Origin: an uncultured Shimia sp.
Lineage (GTDB): Bacteria; Pseudomonadota; Alphaproteobacteria; Rhodobacterales; Rhodobacteraceae
NCBI RefSeq assembly: GCF_947498095.1
Contig: NZ_CANMJE010000007.1
Coordinates: 157,679 to 221,678, forward strand
Direction: 5' to 3'
DNA length: 64,000 nucleotides
In this document: positions 25,851 through 35,068 of the stretch, piece after piece
How positions within the stretch are numbered: position 1 is the first letter of the stretch
How the letters are laid out: each line of letters starts with the position of its first letter
Program-made: the position numbers and the translations under genes
The notes under the pieces: generated by a model
Seen by the model: the letters and a program-made list of their open reading frames with translations, nothing else
What the model was told of the DNA's origin: nothing
The model's database searches: none

Positions 25851-27488
25851 TTAGACACTCCTGCCGGCCGCACGCCCAGAAAAGATACAACCGCCAAGGA
25901 ATGTCCCCTCAAGCGCGTTGTAGCCGTGGTAGCCGCCGCCACCGAACCCTGCAACTTCGCCAGCCGCGAACAGGCCTTCAAAAGCTGTGCCATCCGCGCG
26001 CAAAACCTGCCCTGTGATGTCCGCGTGCAATCCGCCCAGAGACTTGCGGGTCAGAATGCTGAGTTTAACCCCGATCAGCGGGCCGTTGGCGGCGTCCAGA
26101 ATACGGTGTGGTTTGGCGGTGCGGATCAAACGATCCCCGCGATAGGTACGCGCGCCGCGAATAGCCGTGACCTGCGCATCTTTCGCAAAGGGGTTTTCGA
26201 TCTGGGCATCACGCATTTCGATCTGGTCGCGCACCTTGTTCACATCCAGAGGCGTATCGGACACCTTGTTCATCCCTGTGACCAGTTCCTCCAGCGTATC
26301 CGCAACAACAAAGTCTTCGCCGTGTGTCTTAAAGGCCTCAACCGGGGCCGGGGCACCTTTGCCCATGATCCGAGCCTTCAGAACTGAGGACCACTTGCCC
26401 GACGTCAGGTCCGGGTTTTGCTCAGAGCCGGACAGGGCAAATTCTTTCTCGATGATCTTCTGGGTCAGGATGAACCAGCTGTGCTCGTGCCCCGTGGACA
26501 AGATGCGTTTGAGCGTGCCCAGCGAGTCAAAGCCCGGCAAGTAAGGCGCCTCCATGCGCTCTCCCAAGGCGTCGAACCAGACCGAAGATGGGCCCGGCAG
26601 AATGCGAATGCCGTGATTGGGCCAGATCGGATCCCAGTTGTGCAGCCCTTCGGTATAGTGCCACATCCGATCACCATTGATGATACCGGCACCGGCCTGT
26701 TCCGCCACCCGTTGCATCTGGCCATCCACATAATCCGGTACCCCGGCGACCATATGCTTGGGTGCTGCACCAAGGCGATCTTCGGGCCAATAGCTGCGAA
26801 CCATGTCATGATCGCCACCTATGCCACCGGTCGTGACGATGATGGCGGGCGCTCGGAACTCAAAATCTCCGACCACATCGCGATTGGTTGATCTTCCGCG
26901 ATCTGCATTATCATCGGCCAGAACCTCGCCTGCGACACCGACGGCAGCTTCGTTTTCGACGATCAGAGTCGTCACTCGATGGCGAAAGGCAAACTCTAGC
27001 TTGCCCTCATCTGCCGCTTTGCGAACCAACCGTTCAAATGGCGCAACGGTCCCCGGCCCGGTGCCCCATGTGATATGAAACCGCGGGACCGAGTTGCCAT
27101 GACCATGCGCCTGCTCGCCGCCGCGCTCGGCCCAGCCCACCACTGGAAACCAGCGAAAGCCGCGCTCGGCCAGCCAGGGGCGCATCTCGTCCGCCGCGAA
27201 ATCCAGATAAGCCTCGGCCACTCTGCGGGGGTTGGCATCCTCGGGACGGTCGAACTGTGCCGATCCCATCCAATCCTTCAAAGCGAGGTCGTGACTGTCC
27301 TTGATCCCCATCCGGCGTTGTTCGGGCGTGTCGACCATGAACAGGCCACCCAATGACCAGAAGGCCTGCCCACCCATGGATTGCTCGCCCTCTTGGTCCA
27401 GCAACAGAACTTTGCGTCCGCGTGAAACAGCCTCTGCAGCGGCGACCAAACCGGCCAAGCCCGAGCCAACAACAATCACATCTGCCAT
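25851..27488 (-). CDS. FAD-binding dehydrogenase (fumarate reductase/KstD-like fold)
   Basis: A 545-residue flavoprotein of the FAD_binding_2 family. N-terminal dinucleotide motif VIVVGSGLAGLVAAAEA (4-20) and acidic strand end LLLDQEG; C-terminal GLFAAGEVAGFGGGGYHGYN (about 506-525) completes the FAD site. The capping domain carries KSLGGLHADITGQVL as in fumarate-reductase-like enzymes. Relatives act on 3-ketosteroids, fumarate or other ene acids. First gene of the operon with the PLP lyase and the DUF1989 gene, 42 bases upstream of the lyase. Cytoplasmic, no signal peptide. Substrate unknown. Confidence 0.82.
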   Translation of the reverse strand: MADVIVVGSGLAGLVAAAEAVSRGRKVLLLDQEGEQSMGGQAFWSLGGLFMVDTPEQRRMGIKDSHDLALKDWMGSAQFDRPEDANPRRVAEAYLDFAADEMRPWLAERGFRWFPVVGWAERGGEQAHGHGNSVPRFHITWGTGPGTVAPFERLVRKAADEGKLEFAFRHRVTTLIVENEAAVGVAGEVLADDNADRGRSTNRDVVGDFEFRAPAIIVTTGGIGGDHDMVRSYWPEDRLGAAPKHMVAGVPDYVDGQMQRVAEQAGAGIINGDRMWHYTEGLHNWDPIWPNHGIRILPGPSSVWFDALGERMEAPYLPGFDSLGTLKRILSTGHEHSWFILTQKIIEKEFALSGSEQNPDLTSGKWSSVLKARIMGKGAPAPVEAFKTHGEDFVVADTLEELVTGMNKVSDTPLDVNKVRDQIEMRDAQIENPFAKDAQVTAIRGARTYRGDRLIRTAKPHRILDAANGPLIGVKLSILTRKSLGGLHADITGQVLRADGTAFEGLFAAGEVAGFGGGGYHGYNALEGTFLGGCIFSGRAAGRSV

Positions 27489-27599
27489 AGTCTTTTCCTC
27501 CTGCTAACCAAAAGCTAGACAGACAGCGTCAATTAACCAACCACAACCTTGCGTAACCCCATTCCCGCATCAGCCGTAAGGGGGAATGACGGCAGCCCC

Positions 27600-27629
27600 A
27601 AAAGCGAAAGGCCCGCCAAAAGACGGGCC
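27600..27629 (-). terminator. Terminator of the sdh operon
   Basis: On the minus strand GGCCCG and CGGGCC pair around TCTTTTGG and are followed by TTTCGCTTTT. It begins 27 bases after the sdhB stop codon. Confidence 0.75.
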
Positions 27630-27655
27630 CTCGCAAAAACAATACCTGTCGCAGA

Positions 27656-28435
27656 TCAGATGCTGCGTTCGACCATCATTTTCTTGATTTCTGCGATGGC
27701 CTTGGCCGGGTTCAGACCTTTGGGGCATGTCTTGGCGCAGTTCATAATGGTGTGGCAACGATAAAGCTTGAACGGGTCTTCGATATTGTCGAGACGCTCG
27801 CCTGTGGCCTCATCCCGGCTGTCAATGATCCAGCGGTAGGCGTGTAGCAGAGCCGCAGGCCCGAGATAGCGGTCGCCATTCCACCAGTAGCTTGGGCAAG
27901 ACGTCGAACAGCTGGCACACATGACGCATTCATACAGACCATCCAATTTCTTGCGGTCTTCAATCGACTGTTTCCACTCTTTGGCAGGGCGGTTGGTCTT
28001 GGTTTCCAGCCACGGCATGATGCTGGCGTGCTGTGCATAAAAGTGGGTCAGGTCTGGGATCAGGTCTTTGACCACTGGCATGTGGGGCAGCGGATAGATT
28101 TTCACATCGCCTTTGACCTCATCCAACCCATAGATACAGGCCAGGGTGTTGATCCCGTCGATGTTCATCGCGCAAGAACCACAGATACCTTCGCGGCACG
28201 AGCGGCGGAAGGTCAGGGTCGGATCAATCTCGTTCTTGATCTTGATCAGCGCGTCCAGAATCATCGGACCACATTTGTCCATGTCGAGGAAATAGGTGTC
28301 GACCGACGGGTTTTTACCGTCATCCGGGTTCCAGCGATAGATCTGGAACTTACGCACGTTGGTCGCCCCTTCGGGCTTGGGCCAGGTTTTACCTGTGGTG
28401 ATCTTGGAGTTCTTCGGAAGTGCGAATTCAACCAT
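27656..28435 (-). CDS. sdhB: Succinate dehydrogenase iron-sulfur subunit
   Basis: The 259-residue Fe-S subunit that carries electrons from the SdhA flavin to quinone. Three clusters are seen: the plant-type 2Fe-2S set in [16 protein letters not shown] (about residues 66-81) with a later Cys in LACIYG; the 4Fe-4S set [16 protein letters not shown] (about 163-178); and the last set [17 protein letters not shown] (about 218-234). ATG 28435 fits the family length. It is the last gene of the operon and is parted from sdhA by two unrelated genes. Confidence 0.97.
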   Translation of the reverse strand: MVEFALPKNSKITTGKTWPKPEGATNVRKFQIYRWNPDDGKNPSVDTYFLDMDKCGPMILDALIKIKNEIDPTLTFRRSCREGICGSCAMNIDGINTLACIYGLDEVKGDVKIYPLPHMPVVKDLIPDLTHFYAQHASIMPWLETKTNRPAKEWKQSIEDRKKLDGLYECVMCASCSTSCPSYWWNGDRYLGPAALLHAYRWIIDSRDEATGERLDNIEDPFKLYRCHTIMNCAKTCPKGLNPAKAIAEIKKMMVERSI

Positions 28436-28480
28436 GACTAACCTCTTGGGGTTTGGTGGCACGATGGCGTTTGAAATATG

Positions 28481-29191
28481 TCATGCGCTGTCCCAACGGG
28501 TAAATAGCGCATCCTGATGGCGGGGTCGGGGATTTTTCCAAGTGGTGTTCGACACCGCCAGAACGTCCCGGTATTCCAGCCCATGACGGGCCAGGTATGC
28601 AAAAATCTCGCTTGGCGGGTTGATCCCGGCAAAACGGTGAGTGTGTGACAACTCAAGTATGACGAAATCACAGGACGCAAGCATCTGGCTGGCGCCTTTC
28701 AGAACCTGAAGCTCATGGCCTTCGGTATCAATTTTCAACCCGAAACGGCCGGTGTGACCCGCAGCGATGTCATCAAGACGGCGCATGGGGACATGACGCG
28801 TTTCGACTGATTGGAACCGAGCGGACATATTGTCTGTGCGTGTGGCCAAGCTGGACATAGCCAGCCGTGTGCCCCGCTTCATGGTCGGGATGTTCAAGGC
28901 CACCTCGCCCTCAGCCTCACCCACTGCACAACAGTGGAACTCGTGACTGACAGCCAAGCCTGCCGACGCTATGGTGTCACGGCTTTCGGTCAAAGGATCG
29001 ATCAGCACATGATGCGCATCGGGAAAGGCGTGATACAGGTAACCCGTGCCGCTTTCGACGCCGACATCAAAGACAACGTCCGGCGCAAATTCGTATCCAC
29101 GCAAATAAGGGCTGGTGGTCTTATGCGGGATCGCAACTAGGCGGCCCTGCTTAAGCTCTTTCAGCGTTTCGGGTGACAGATCATTTCGCAT
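28481..29191 (-). CDS. FkbM-family methyltransferase
   Basis: A 236-residue SAM-dependent methyltransferase of the FkbM type. VVFDVGVESGTGYLYHAFP (about residues 39-57) is the SAM-binding loop in a variant form (normally DVGANxGxxS), and FGLKIDTEGHELQVLKGAS (about 150-168) is the diagnostic FkbM motif. These enzymes O-methylate sugars, polyketides or surface glycans. It sits inside the sdh operon, between the small exported protein and sdhB, 45 bases before the latter, an odd place with no known link to succinate oxidation. ATG 29191 is preferred to an in-frame upstream start. Confidence 0.82.
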   Translation of the reverse strand: MRNDLSPETLKELKQGRLVAIPHKTTSPYLRGYEFAPDVVFDVGVESGTGYLYHAFPDAHHVLIDPLTESRDTIASAGLAVSHEFHCCAVGEAEGEVALNIPTMKRGTRLAMSSLATRTDNMSARFQSVETRHVPMRRLDDIAAGHTGRFGLKIDTEGHELQVLKGASQMLASCDFVILELSHTHRFAGINPPSEIFAYLARHGLEYRDVLAVSNTTWKNPRPRHQDALFTRWDSA

Positions 29192-29255
29192 CAGATCACC
29201 GCCACACAACCACAGTTGCTGTGATTTTTGGCCGACCGGAAACCTGTGTATGGCT

Positions 29256-29627
29256 TTACCGCTTCAAGCAATACCCGTCTCCGCTGTGCATTACACCGCC
29301 GCCGCCAACACAAGCGGTATTGATCGCGACGTCTTGGGCATTTCCGCCATATATGTCCGAGTAGCCCTGGACGGCTTCGCGCGTGCCGTACTGAACGGAA
29401 TACCTGTCCTGCAAGCAATCGTTCACATTGTGCGCCCCACGTTCACTGCCGCCACTGGCGGTTATCACGGTCGGCACGGCGTCTGCAGTAGACATCGCGT
29501 AGCTGCCCGGTGCGCGGGTTTCTGACATACAGCTTCGAACCGCTTGAATGGCCGAATTGTCCATTGCAAAAGTTTTACCGGCAATGCCGGCGACGGCGAA
29601 TACGAGAGCTGTTGTCAGAATGCGCAT
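29256..29627 (-). CDS. Small exported protein in sdh operon
   Basis: A 123-residue protein with a Sec signal peptide ([20 protein letters not shown], cleavage after AKT-F-A near residue 21). The mature part is small, rich in Gly, Ser and Ala, and has four cysteines (CMSETR, DCLQD, ACVGGGG, YCLKR) that could form two disulfides. Its ATG overlaps the sdhA stop (TAATG), so it is translated with sdhA. I do not recognise a family. A hypothetical gene at this place between sdhA and sdhB is known to me from other Rhodobacteraceae, by memory only. Confidence 0.7.
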   Translation of the reverse strand: MRILTTALVFAVAGIAGKTFAMDNSAIQAVRSCMSETRAPGSYAMSTADAVPTVITASGGSERGAHNVNDCLQDRYSVQYGTREAVQGYSDIYGGNAQDVAINTACVGGGGVMHSGDGYCLKR

Positions 29628-31432
29628 TAGAAAGTCCTTGCCTTAGGAGCGATTTTCTTCAGGCTAATGCCGCCTTCATCTTCGGTCGTCAGACGATCGA
29701 CGATGACTGGACGATAGCTAAGATCGACCTTGGCGCCATCAACATGGCTGACAGTATGCACACGCCATGCCTTGTCGTCACGCTCTGAGTAATCTTCATG
29801 CGCATGAGCACCGCGGCTTTCCTTACGTGCCTCGGCGCCGACGATGGTTGCCATCGCGTTTGGCATGAGGTTGGTCAGCTCTAGTGTTTCCATCAGATCC
29901 GAGTTCCAGACCAGCGACGTGTCCGTGACATGTAGGTCGTCCAGCTTCCCGGCAATCGCGGTCATTTTCTCGACGCCCTCTTTCAGGGTTTTGTCGGTCC
30001 GGAACACGGCGGCATCGGCCTGCATCGTGCGCTGCATTTCCAAGCGCAGTTCTGCGGTCGGAACACCACCCTTGGCATTGCGCAGACCATCAAAGCGATC
30101 AAACGCCCCATCAACTGAGGCTTGGTTCAGCACAGGGTTCGACGCCTCAGCATCAACAACCTTGCCTGCACGGATTGCAGCAGCGCGACCGAACACGACA
30201 AGGTCGATCAGCGAGTTTGACCCCAAGCGGTTCGCCCCGTGCACCGAGGCACAGCCCGCTTCGCCCACGGCCATCAGGCCCGGTACGACGGCGGTCGGAT
30301 CATCCTTGGTCGGGTTCAGAACCTCACCCCAATAGTTCGTCGGAATGCCGCCCATATTGTAGTGCACGGTAGGCAGAACCGGGATCGGCTCTTTGGTGAC
30401 GTCCACACCTGCGAAAATTTTGGCGCTTTCCGAAATGCCCGGCAGGCGTTCGGCCAATGCTTCGGCTGGCAGGTGGTTCAAGTTCAGGTGGATGTGGTCT
30501 CCGCCTTCACCAACACCGCGGCCTTCGCGGATTTCCATGGTCATTGAACGCGAAACATAGTCACGCGGCGCGAGATCTTTGTACTGGGGCGCATAGCGCT
30601 CCATAAACCGTTCGCCTTCGGAGTTGGTAAGATACCCACCTTCGCCGCGCGCTCCTTCGGTGATCAGACAGCCCGAGCCATAGATGCCGGTCGGGTGGAA
30701 CTGAACAAATTCCATGTCCTGCAGCGCGAGACCTGCGCGGGCTACCATGCCGCCACCGTCGCCGGTGCAGGTGTGGGCCGAAGTGGCCGAGAAATAGGCG
30801 CGGCCATAACCGCCAGTTGCCAGCACCACCATCTTGGCGTTGAAGACGTGCATGGTGCCATCGTCCAGCTTCCAGCAGACAACACCCTGACATTCGCCGT
30901 CATCGCTCATGATGAGGTCGATGGCAAAATATTCAACATAGAATTCGGCGTTGTTCTTCAACGATTGACCATAGAGCGTGTGCAGGATCGCATGGCCTGT
31001 TCGGTCCGCGGCTGCACAGGTCCGCTGCACGGCGGGGCCTTCGCCAAACTCGGTGGTGTGGCCACCAAACGGACGCTGGTAGATCTTGCCTTCTTCGGTG
31101 CGCGAAAACGGCACGCCGTAGTGCTCAAGCTCGTAAACGGCCTTGGGCGCTTCACGGGCGAGGTATTCCATCGCATCCGTGTCGCCCAACCAGTCCGAGC
31201 CCTTCACAGTGTCATACATGTGCCACTGCCAGTGGTCGGGGCCCATGTTCGACAGCGAGGCAGCGATCCCGCCTTGTGCGGCAACCGTGTGCGAGCGGGT
31301 TGGGAAAACCTTGGTTACGCAAGCGGTGCGCAGGCCTTGTTCGGCCATACCCAGAGTGGCACGCAGACCAGCGCCACCAGCGCCAACCACGACCACGTCA
31401 TATTCATGTGTTTCGTATTCGTAAGCAGCCAT
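29627..31432 (-). CDS. sdhA: Succinate dehydrogenase flavoprotein subunit
   Basis: The 601-residue catalytic subunit, oxidising succinate to fumarate with covalent FAD. The FAD motif [17 protein letters not shown] is at residues 12-28; [13 protein letters not shown] (about 46-58) contains the His that binds FAD covalently; the active-site segment [20 protein letters not shown] (about 247-266) has His and Arg of the substrate site; [19 protein letters not shown] is near 395-413. ATG 31432 is used because the frame further upstream overlaps sdhD. It is followed by the one-base-overlapping exported-protein gene. Confidence 0.97.
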   Translation of the reverse strand: MAAYEYETHEYDVVVVGAGGAGLRATLGMAEQGLRTACVTKVFPTRSHTVAAQGGIAASLSNMGPDHWQWHMYDTVKGSDWLGDTDAMEYLAREAPKAVYELEHYGVPFSRTEEGKIYQRPFGGHTTEFGEGPAVQRTCAAADRTGHAILHTLYGQSLKNNAEFYVEYFAIDLIMSDDGECQGVVCWKLDDGTMHVFNAKMVVLATGGYGRAYFSATSAHTCTGDGGGMVARAGLALQDMEFVQFHPTGIYGSGCLITEGARGEGGYLTNSEGERFMERYAPQYKDLAPRDYVSRSMTMEIREGRGVGEGGDHIHLNLNHLPAEALAERLPGISESAKIFAGVDVTKEPIPVLPTVHYNMGGIPTNYWGEVLNPTKDDPTAVVPGLMAVGEAGCASVHGANRLGSNSLIDLVVFGRAAAIRAGKVVDAEASNPVLNQASVDGAFDRFDGLRNAKGGVPTAELRLEMQRTMQADAAVFRTDKTLKEGVEKMTAIAGKLDDLHVTDTSLVWNSDLMETLELTNLMPNAMATIVGAEARKESRGAHAHEDYSERDDKAWRVHTVSHVDGAKVDLSYRPVIVDRLTTEDEGGISLKKIAPKARTF

Positions 31433-31448
31433 TCGTCCAGCTCCGGTC

Positions 31449-31820
31449 TTAAAGGGCAATACGCGCCAGGGCGAAAAGCCCGGTGGCGGCAACGGCGTAA
31501 GCAATGCAGGTGCAGAGGATGATCAGGAACTTCTTCTGAAGCCCGCGGGTGTAGTCTTCGATCACCACTTGAATGCCGTGGCGGAAGTGGATCATCGCAA
31601 CGGTGATGGTCATCGCAGCGATAATCGCCGGGAATGGACGCTGGTAATAAGAGATCACTTCTTCATAAGTGCCTCCCAGAGCGCAACCAAAGGTGATGAC
31701 GAACAGCGGCACCAAAATGGCGAGGCCAACGGCGCTGATGGTCTGGCCCCAGAAATGCTCGGTGCCGGTTCTGGATGAGCCGCGAAATTCGGCGCGTTTA
31801 CGGTCGGTCAGGAATGCCAT
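31449..31820 (-). CDS. sdhD: Succinate dehydrogenase membrane anchor subunit D
   Basis: A 123-residue anchor with three membrane helices, beginning around [19 protein letters not shown], then [20 protein letters not shown] (with the haem-side His) and [34 protein letters not shown] is the SdhD hallmark for haem b and quinone binding. ATG 31820 is 14 bases after the sdhC stop; the longer frame would overlap sdhC. Confidence 0.93.
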   Translation of the reverse strand: MAFLTDRKRAEFRGSSRTGTEHFWGQTISAVGLAILVPLFVITFGCALGGTYEEVISYYQRPFPAIIAAMTITVAMIHFRHGIQVVIEDYTRGLQKKFLIILCTCIAYAVAATGLFALARIAL

Positions 31821-31833
31821 GATGCGAACCCCC

Positions 31834-32217
31834 TCAGAGTACCAATGCCACGAGAACAGCCAGAACGACCGATCCGATGACAACGGCCCAGCCCAGCTTT
31901 TGTGCAGTTTCAAGTTCAAAGCCTCGGCCTGTATCCCAGTAAAGGTGACGCAAGCCCGACAAGAAGTGATAGCAGACAGCCCAGAGAGCTGCGAACATCA
32001 CCAAGTCACCGAACCAAGAAGTCATGATCCCGTTAACTAGGTCGAAGTATTTTGGCCCTGCAGACGCAGCAAGGAACCACCAGACCACCAATGCAGCCGC
32101 GCCGAGCAAGGCAACGCCTGTGACACGGGCAAAGATCGAGGTTACTGAGGTCAGCTGTGGGCGGTAAACTTGCAAATGCGGCGAAAGTGGGCGATTGCCC
32201 CGGTTCACATCGGCCAT
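31834..32217 (-). CDS. sdhC: Succinate dehydrogenase cytochrome b556 subunit
   Basis: A 127-residue membrane anchor. The start RPLSPHLQVYRPQLTSVTSI contains the SdhC signature (RPLSPHLQIY), followed by SIFARVTGVALL and the haem-ligand helix LCYHFLSGLRHLYWD-like segment (AVCYHFLSGLRHLYWDTG, about 80-97). Three hydrophobic segments are present. First gene of sdhC-D-A-(exported)-(FkbM)-B, with AAAGGATTC before the ATG and a pair of palindromic operators about 120-145 bases upstream. Confidence 0.95.
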   Translation of the reverse strand: MADVNRGNRPLSPHLQVYRPQLTSVTSIFARVTGVALLGAAALVVWWFLAASAGPKYFDLVNGIMTSWFGDLVMFAALWAVCYHFLSGLRHLYWDTGRGFELETAQKLGWAVVIGSVVLAVLVALVL

Positions 32218-32333
32218 ATTGAATCCTTTCGGTTTCCCTTGGTTCTTTACTACCTATTTTTTAGCTCATGTCACTGTCATGGCAGCGCTAAAGGCGCGGT
32301 TTTTTGGCGCAATACAAACTTTTCTGGAAATTT

Positions 32334-32343
32334 TGTGATCACT
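32334..32343. promoter_or_regulatory. Operator-like palindrome 1 upstream of sdhC
   Basis: TGTGATCACT: nine of ten bases fit the palindrome TGTGATCACA. Its centre is 20 bases from site 2. The same palindrome occurs twice before sucC. About 117 bases from the sdhC ATG. Confidence 0.6.
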
Positions 32344-32353
32344 GCATAAATTT

Positions 32354-32363
32354 CGTGATCACA
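32354..32363. promoter_or_regulatory. Operator-like palindrome 2 upstream of sdhC
   Basis: CGTGATCACA: nine of ten bases fit TGTGATCACA, with GTGATCAC intact. It lies two helical turns upstream of site 1 relative to sdhC. Confidence 0.6.
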
Positions 32364-32466
32364 TATTCGCAGATCGCGATGCAGATCGGTCACAACCAGT
32401 CCCTTTGCGCCGCATGAGTCGTTTTTAGCGACATCCACTTTGTCAGACCCGTGCCAGAGCTGATTT

Positions 32467-32476
32467 TGTGACCACA
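32467..32476. promoter_or_regulatory. Possible third, weaker site in the sdh upstream region
   Basis: TTTGTGACCACAAA surrounds TGTGACCACA, which differs from TGTGATCACA only at one central base. It is 250 bases before sdhC and four bases after the stop codon of the metallopeptidase gene, so it could be an auxiliary site or chance. Confidence 0.35.
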
Positions 32477-32479
32477 AAG

Positions 32480-33238
32480 TCATGGCATTGTTTCCACCAG
32501 ATAATCTGCAAATTCGGTGCAAATTGTTATGCTGCGTGTCTGGGGATCGTAAAACGCGTTCGGCTCTCCGCAAGGCACAATATCTGTGTGCAACCGAAAC
32601 GGCAGACGAAGTTCTGTGTCGAGTGCGTCGAGCTCGGCCTGTATTACCTCGAGCGTAAAACGCCCGCCTTCTGTCGGGGTCTCGACAGTATTCAACCCAA
32701 AATCACCGCCATTGTTGGGATGTAGGACGTCGTCCAGCACCGCGCCCCAACTGTCGTTAGCCTGATCGTATTCATCTGGGCAATACTCAGCGCGTTCTGG
32801 CGGCAATCCGAGATCGTCGGCCACATCGTCACGCTCTTCTGGGTTTGCGCCGTAGAACACGCAGACCAAATTGTAATAGCGCTGCAGGTCTGGCCCATGA
32901 ACGTCCCAATAGGCGGGCTCTTCACCTGCCAGCTCGCGCTCTTCGGATTCACCCAGAAACCCGAACGCGGTGTCATACGCCATCTGAACGGCACTTTCTT
33001 CTTCCCAGAACGCGTCGATCAGAAAGACGGAAAGAACATCTGCAGCGTCTTCTTCCTGCCCAAAGATCGGCAGATCGAGAAAATCGATCAGGGCATGGCC
33101 GAGCTCATGATAGAAAATGCCAAGCAAGTTGCTTTCGACATATCCCCTAACATCGTCAGAGGCATCGGCGGTAAACTCCGCCCGCGCCGGAGGCGTCAGG
33201 CAAAATACCACTGCAAGACAAGCTAAAAGGTGCTTCAT
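32480..33238 (-). CDS. DUF4344 exported putative zinc metallopeptidase
   Basis: A 252-residue exported protein with a signal peptide (1-20, LTPPARA-E) and a zinc-peptidase HELGH motif at residues 44-48 (FYHELGHALIDFLDLPIFG). DUF4344 proteins share this early HExxH, a second acidic block, and a late Cys-containing C-terminal region (CGEPNAFYDPQTRSITICTE). Strongly acidic throughout. Target and role are unknown. It ends 260 bases upstream of sdhC on the same strand and starts eight bases after the mch stop, so it may be co-transcribed with mch. Confidence 0.8.
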   Translation of the reverse strand: MKHLLACLAVVFCLTPPARAEFTADASDDVRGYVESNLLGIFYHELGHALIDFLDLPIFGQEEDAADVLSVFLIDAFWEEESAVQMAYDTAFGFLGESEERELAGEEPAYWDVHGPDLQRYYNLVCVFYGANPEERDDVADDLGLPPERAEYCPDEYDQANDSWGAVLDDVLHPNNGGDFGLNTVETPTEGGRFTLEVIQAELDALDTELRLPFRLHTDIVPCGEPNAFYDPQTRSITICTEFADYLVETMP

Positions 33239-33246
33239 GCACTCTA

Positions 33247-34278
33247 TTAGAGCGGCATCAACGCCCAGTAATCAAGATCAAGCAACACATCCGGCAAGTA
33301 TTTTCCATCTTCGCCACGCAGCGCGAAGGGGTCTCCGCCCCGTGTCGCCACAAGCCGCAAGCGAACGGCCCCAACACCCGGAGCATTGGTTTCAGCCGTA
33401 TCCAAAACTTCTGACCACGCTTTGACCGTCAATCCGGAAAAGGCCGGGTTCGCGTGTGCACCACCGTTCAGGCCGACAATCATCTGTGCGTTGGCAAGAC
33501 CATTGAAGGACAGTGTGCGGGCGAGGCTGATAATGTGACCGCCATAAATCAGGCGCTGACCGTCGGGACGGAATGTGGCATCGAAATGCACCTTGGCAGT
33601 GTTCTGCCATAGGCGCGTCGCCATCATGTGCTCTGCCTCTTCCAGTGTTACACCGTCGACGTGGTCGATGGTTTCACCGACTTCATAGTCACCCCATCGA
33701 TGAGGCTCACCTGCGAGCGTGAAATCGTAGTTGGTAAAGTCCAGGTCCTCGGGAATCACGAGATCCTTGGCGTCGATCACCTTGGCCAACTCGGGGACCA
33801 CGGTTTCGGGCGCTGGCGCATCAAAGTCGCGTTTGCGAACCATGACCCAACGCACATATTCCATCACGATCTCATCGTTTTGGTTCATGCCACGGGTGCG
33901 CACATAGACCACCCCGGTTTTGCCGTTCGAGTTTTGTTTGAGGCCGATGACCTCGGAGGTGGAGCGCAAAGTGTCGCCTTCGTAGACCGGCTTTAACCAG
34001 CGCCCTTCGGCATAGCCAAGGTTGGCAACCGCATTCAACGACACATCCGGAACGGTTTTACCAAAGACCACGTGGAACGCTGCCAGATCATCGATCGGCG
34101 ACTTTGGCAGGCCGCTCGCCTGTGCAAAAGCATCCGATGAATAGAGGGCATGACGCGCTGGGTAGAGTGCGTGATAAAGCGCACGCTCGCCGCCTGATAC
34201 GGTGCGCGGCACCGCGTGCTCGATCACCTGCCCTAGCGTGTAGTCTTCAAAAAACCGACCCGGATTGGTCTTGGCCAT
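33247..34278 (-). CDS. mch: Mesaconyl-CoA hydratase
   Basis: A 343-residue double hot-dog (MaoC-like) hydratase, converting mesaconyl-C1-CoA to beta-methylmalyl-CoA in the ethylmalonyl-CoA pathway. Features: FFEDYTLGQVIEHAVPRTVS (9-28), then a first MaoC half, and a second with EEAEHMMATRLWQNTAKVHFD and LIYGGHIISLARTLSFNG. Length and the start are as in the R. sphaeroides enzyme. Its stop codon is eight bases before the DUF4344 gene and its ATG abuts the stop of the DUF1737 gene upstream. Confidence 0.92.
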   Translation of the reverse strand: MAKTNPGRFFEDYTLGQVIEHAVPRTVSGGERALYHALYPARHALYSSDAFAQASGLPKSPIDDLAAFHVVFGKTVPDVSLNAVANLGYAEGRWLKPVYEGDTLRSTSEVIGLKQNSNGKTGVVYVRTRGMNQNDEIVMEYVRWVMVRKRDFDAPAPETVVPELAKVIDAKDLVIPEDLDFTNYDFTLAGEPHRWGDYEVGETIDHVDGVTLEEAEHMMATRLWQNTAKVHFDATFRPDGQRLIYGGHIISLARTLSFNGLANAQMIVGLNGGAHANPAFSGLTVKAWSEVLDTAETNAPGVGAVRLRLVATRGGDPFALRGEDGKYLPDVLLDLDYWALMPL

Positions 34279-34482
34279 CTAGTGCTCTCCTAATTTTGTG
34301 TCAGGGGTATAGGTGCCCTCAACCTCTTTGATGACTGCCTGGCCACAGCGCATAACGCCGGTGGCCTGACAGAATGTCTGGGTGGGAGAGCCATAAAGCT
34401 CCCAGCCCTTGTTCAGCGCGTCCGTCACCTTGTGACAGAACGCTGAGGTGTCTTCTTCGCTGAGGAACCGGTAGAGCTTCAT
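34279..34482 (-). CDS. DUF1737 small protein
   Basis: A 67-residue protein starting MKLYRFLSEEDTSAFCHKVT. The sequence NKGWELYGSPTQTF, then RCGQAVIKEV, is the DUF1737 pattern of a small alpha/beta protein of unknown role. It lies in the gap between nnrU-like and mch, touching mch, and is probably part of the same transcript. An upstream frame to 34533 enters the NnrU gene and is not used. Confidence 0.78.
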   Translation of the reverse strand: MKLYRFLSEEDTSAFCHKVTDALNKGWELYGSPTQTFCQATGVMRCGQAVIKEVEGTYTPDTKLGEH

Positions 34483-34486
34483 GCGT

Positions 34487-35035
34487 CTACACCGGATATG
34501 GCCAAGGACCGACCCAGTAGTGGATGTAGCCAATGACCGCCAACAGAACGATCGATGCGATCAGGAAAATACCGTCCTTGGCATAGGTTCCCGGCTCACC
34601 CGGCGTCCAGTCCGGCTCAGCTTTGTTGATCAGGGGAACCTCAATAAGCGCCCAAAGGAACAAGCCACCAAACAGGATCAGGCTGGCAACGTCGCCGTTG
34701 ACCAGAATGTGGGCAAAGGCCCAAGCCCGGAAACCGGCCAGCATCGGGTGGCGCATGCCATTCAGGATGCGGCCCTTTTGCGGGGCGGGGCTCATCATGA
34801 AGATTGCGATCAACACCAACAAATTGTTGACATGGATTGTCCAGGTCGGAGCCACCCAAAGATCAATCACCTCGGCCTGTCGATAGCCAATCACCATTAG
34901 CACAACGCTGATCACCAAAACGATCGCCACAACGCCGCGCCCTGCGTCGCCCATCCTGGCGCGGGCCTCAGGCATCAGACGTTTGAAGAAATGGGCGAAG
35001 GCCCAGAGCAATACCCCAATAACCAAAAGTAACAT
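34487..35035 (-). CDS. NnrU-family membrane protein
   Basis: A 182-residue inner-membrane protein with about five hydrophobic segments. NnrU traits: LWAFAHFFKRLMPEARARMG (about 9-28), and GMRHPMLAGFRAWAFAHILVNGD (split at about 93-115). NnrU in Rhodobacter was tied to nitric oxide reduction, but the wider family is related to isoprenylcysteine methyltransferase-like membrane proteins, and no nor genes are present here. Between mcl2 and the DUF1737 gene. Confidence 0.8.
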   Translation of the reverse strand: MLLLVIGVLLWAFAHFFKRLMPEARARMGDAGRGVVAIVLVISVVLMVIGYRQAEVIDLWVAPTWTIHVNNLLVLIAIFMMSPAPQKGRILNGMRHPMLAGFRAWAFAHILVNGDVASLILFGGLFLWALIEVPLINKAEPDWTPGEPGTYAKDGIFLIASIVLLAVIGYIHYWVGPWPYPV

Positions 35036-35068
35036 TTGCGTCTCCCTTTGTTGGTCTTGGGTTAAGAC

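Noticed and set aside
32330..32365. FNR/FnrL or CRP binding sites before sdhC
   Set aside because: The motif is TGTGATCACA; FnrL needs TTGAT-N4-ATCAA, and CRP sites have a six-base gap.
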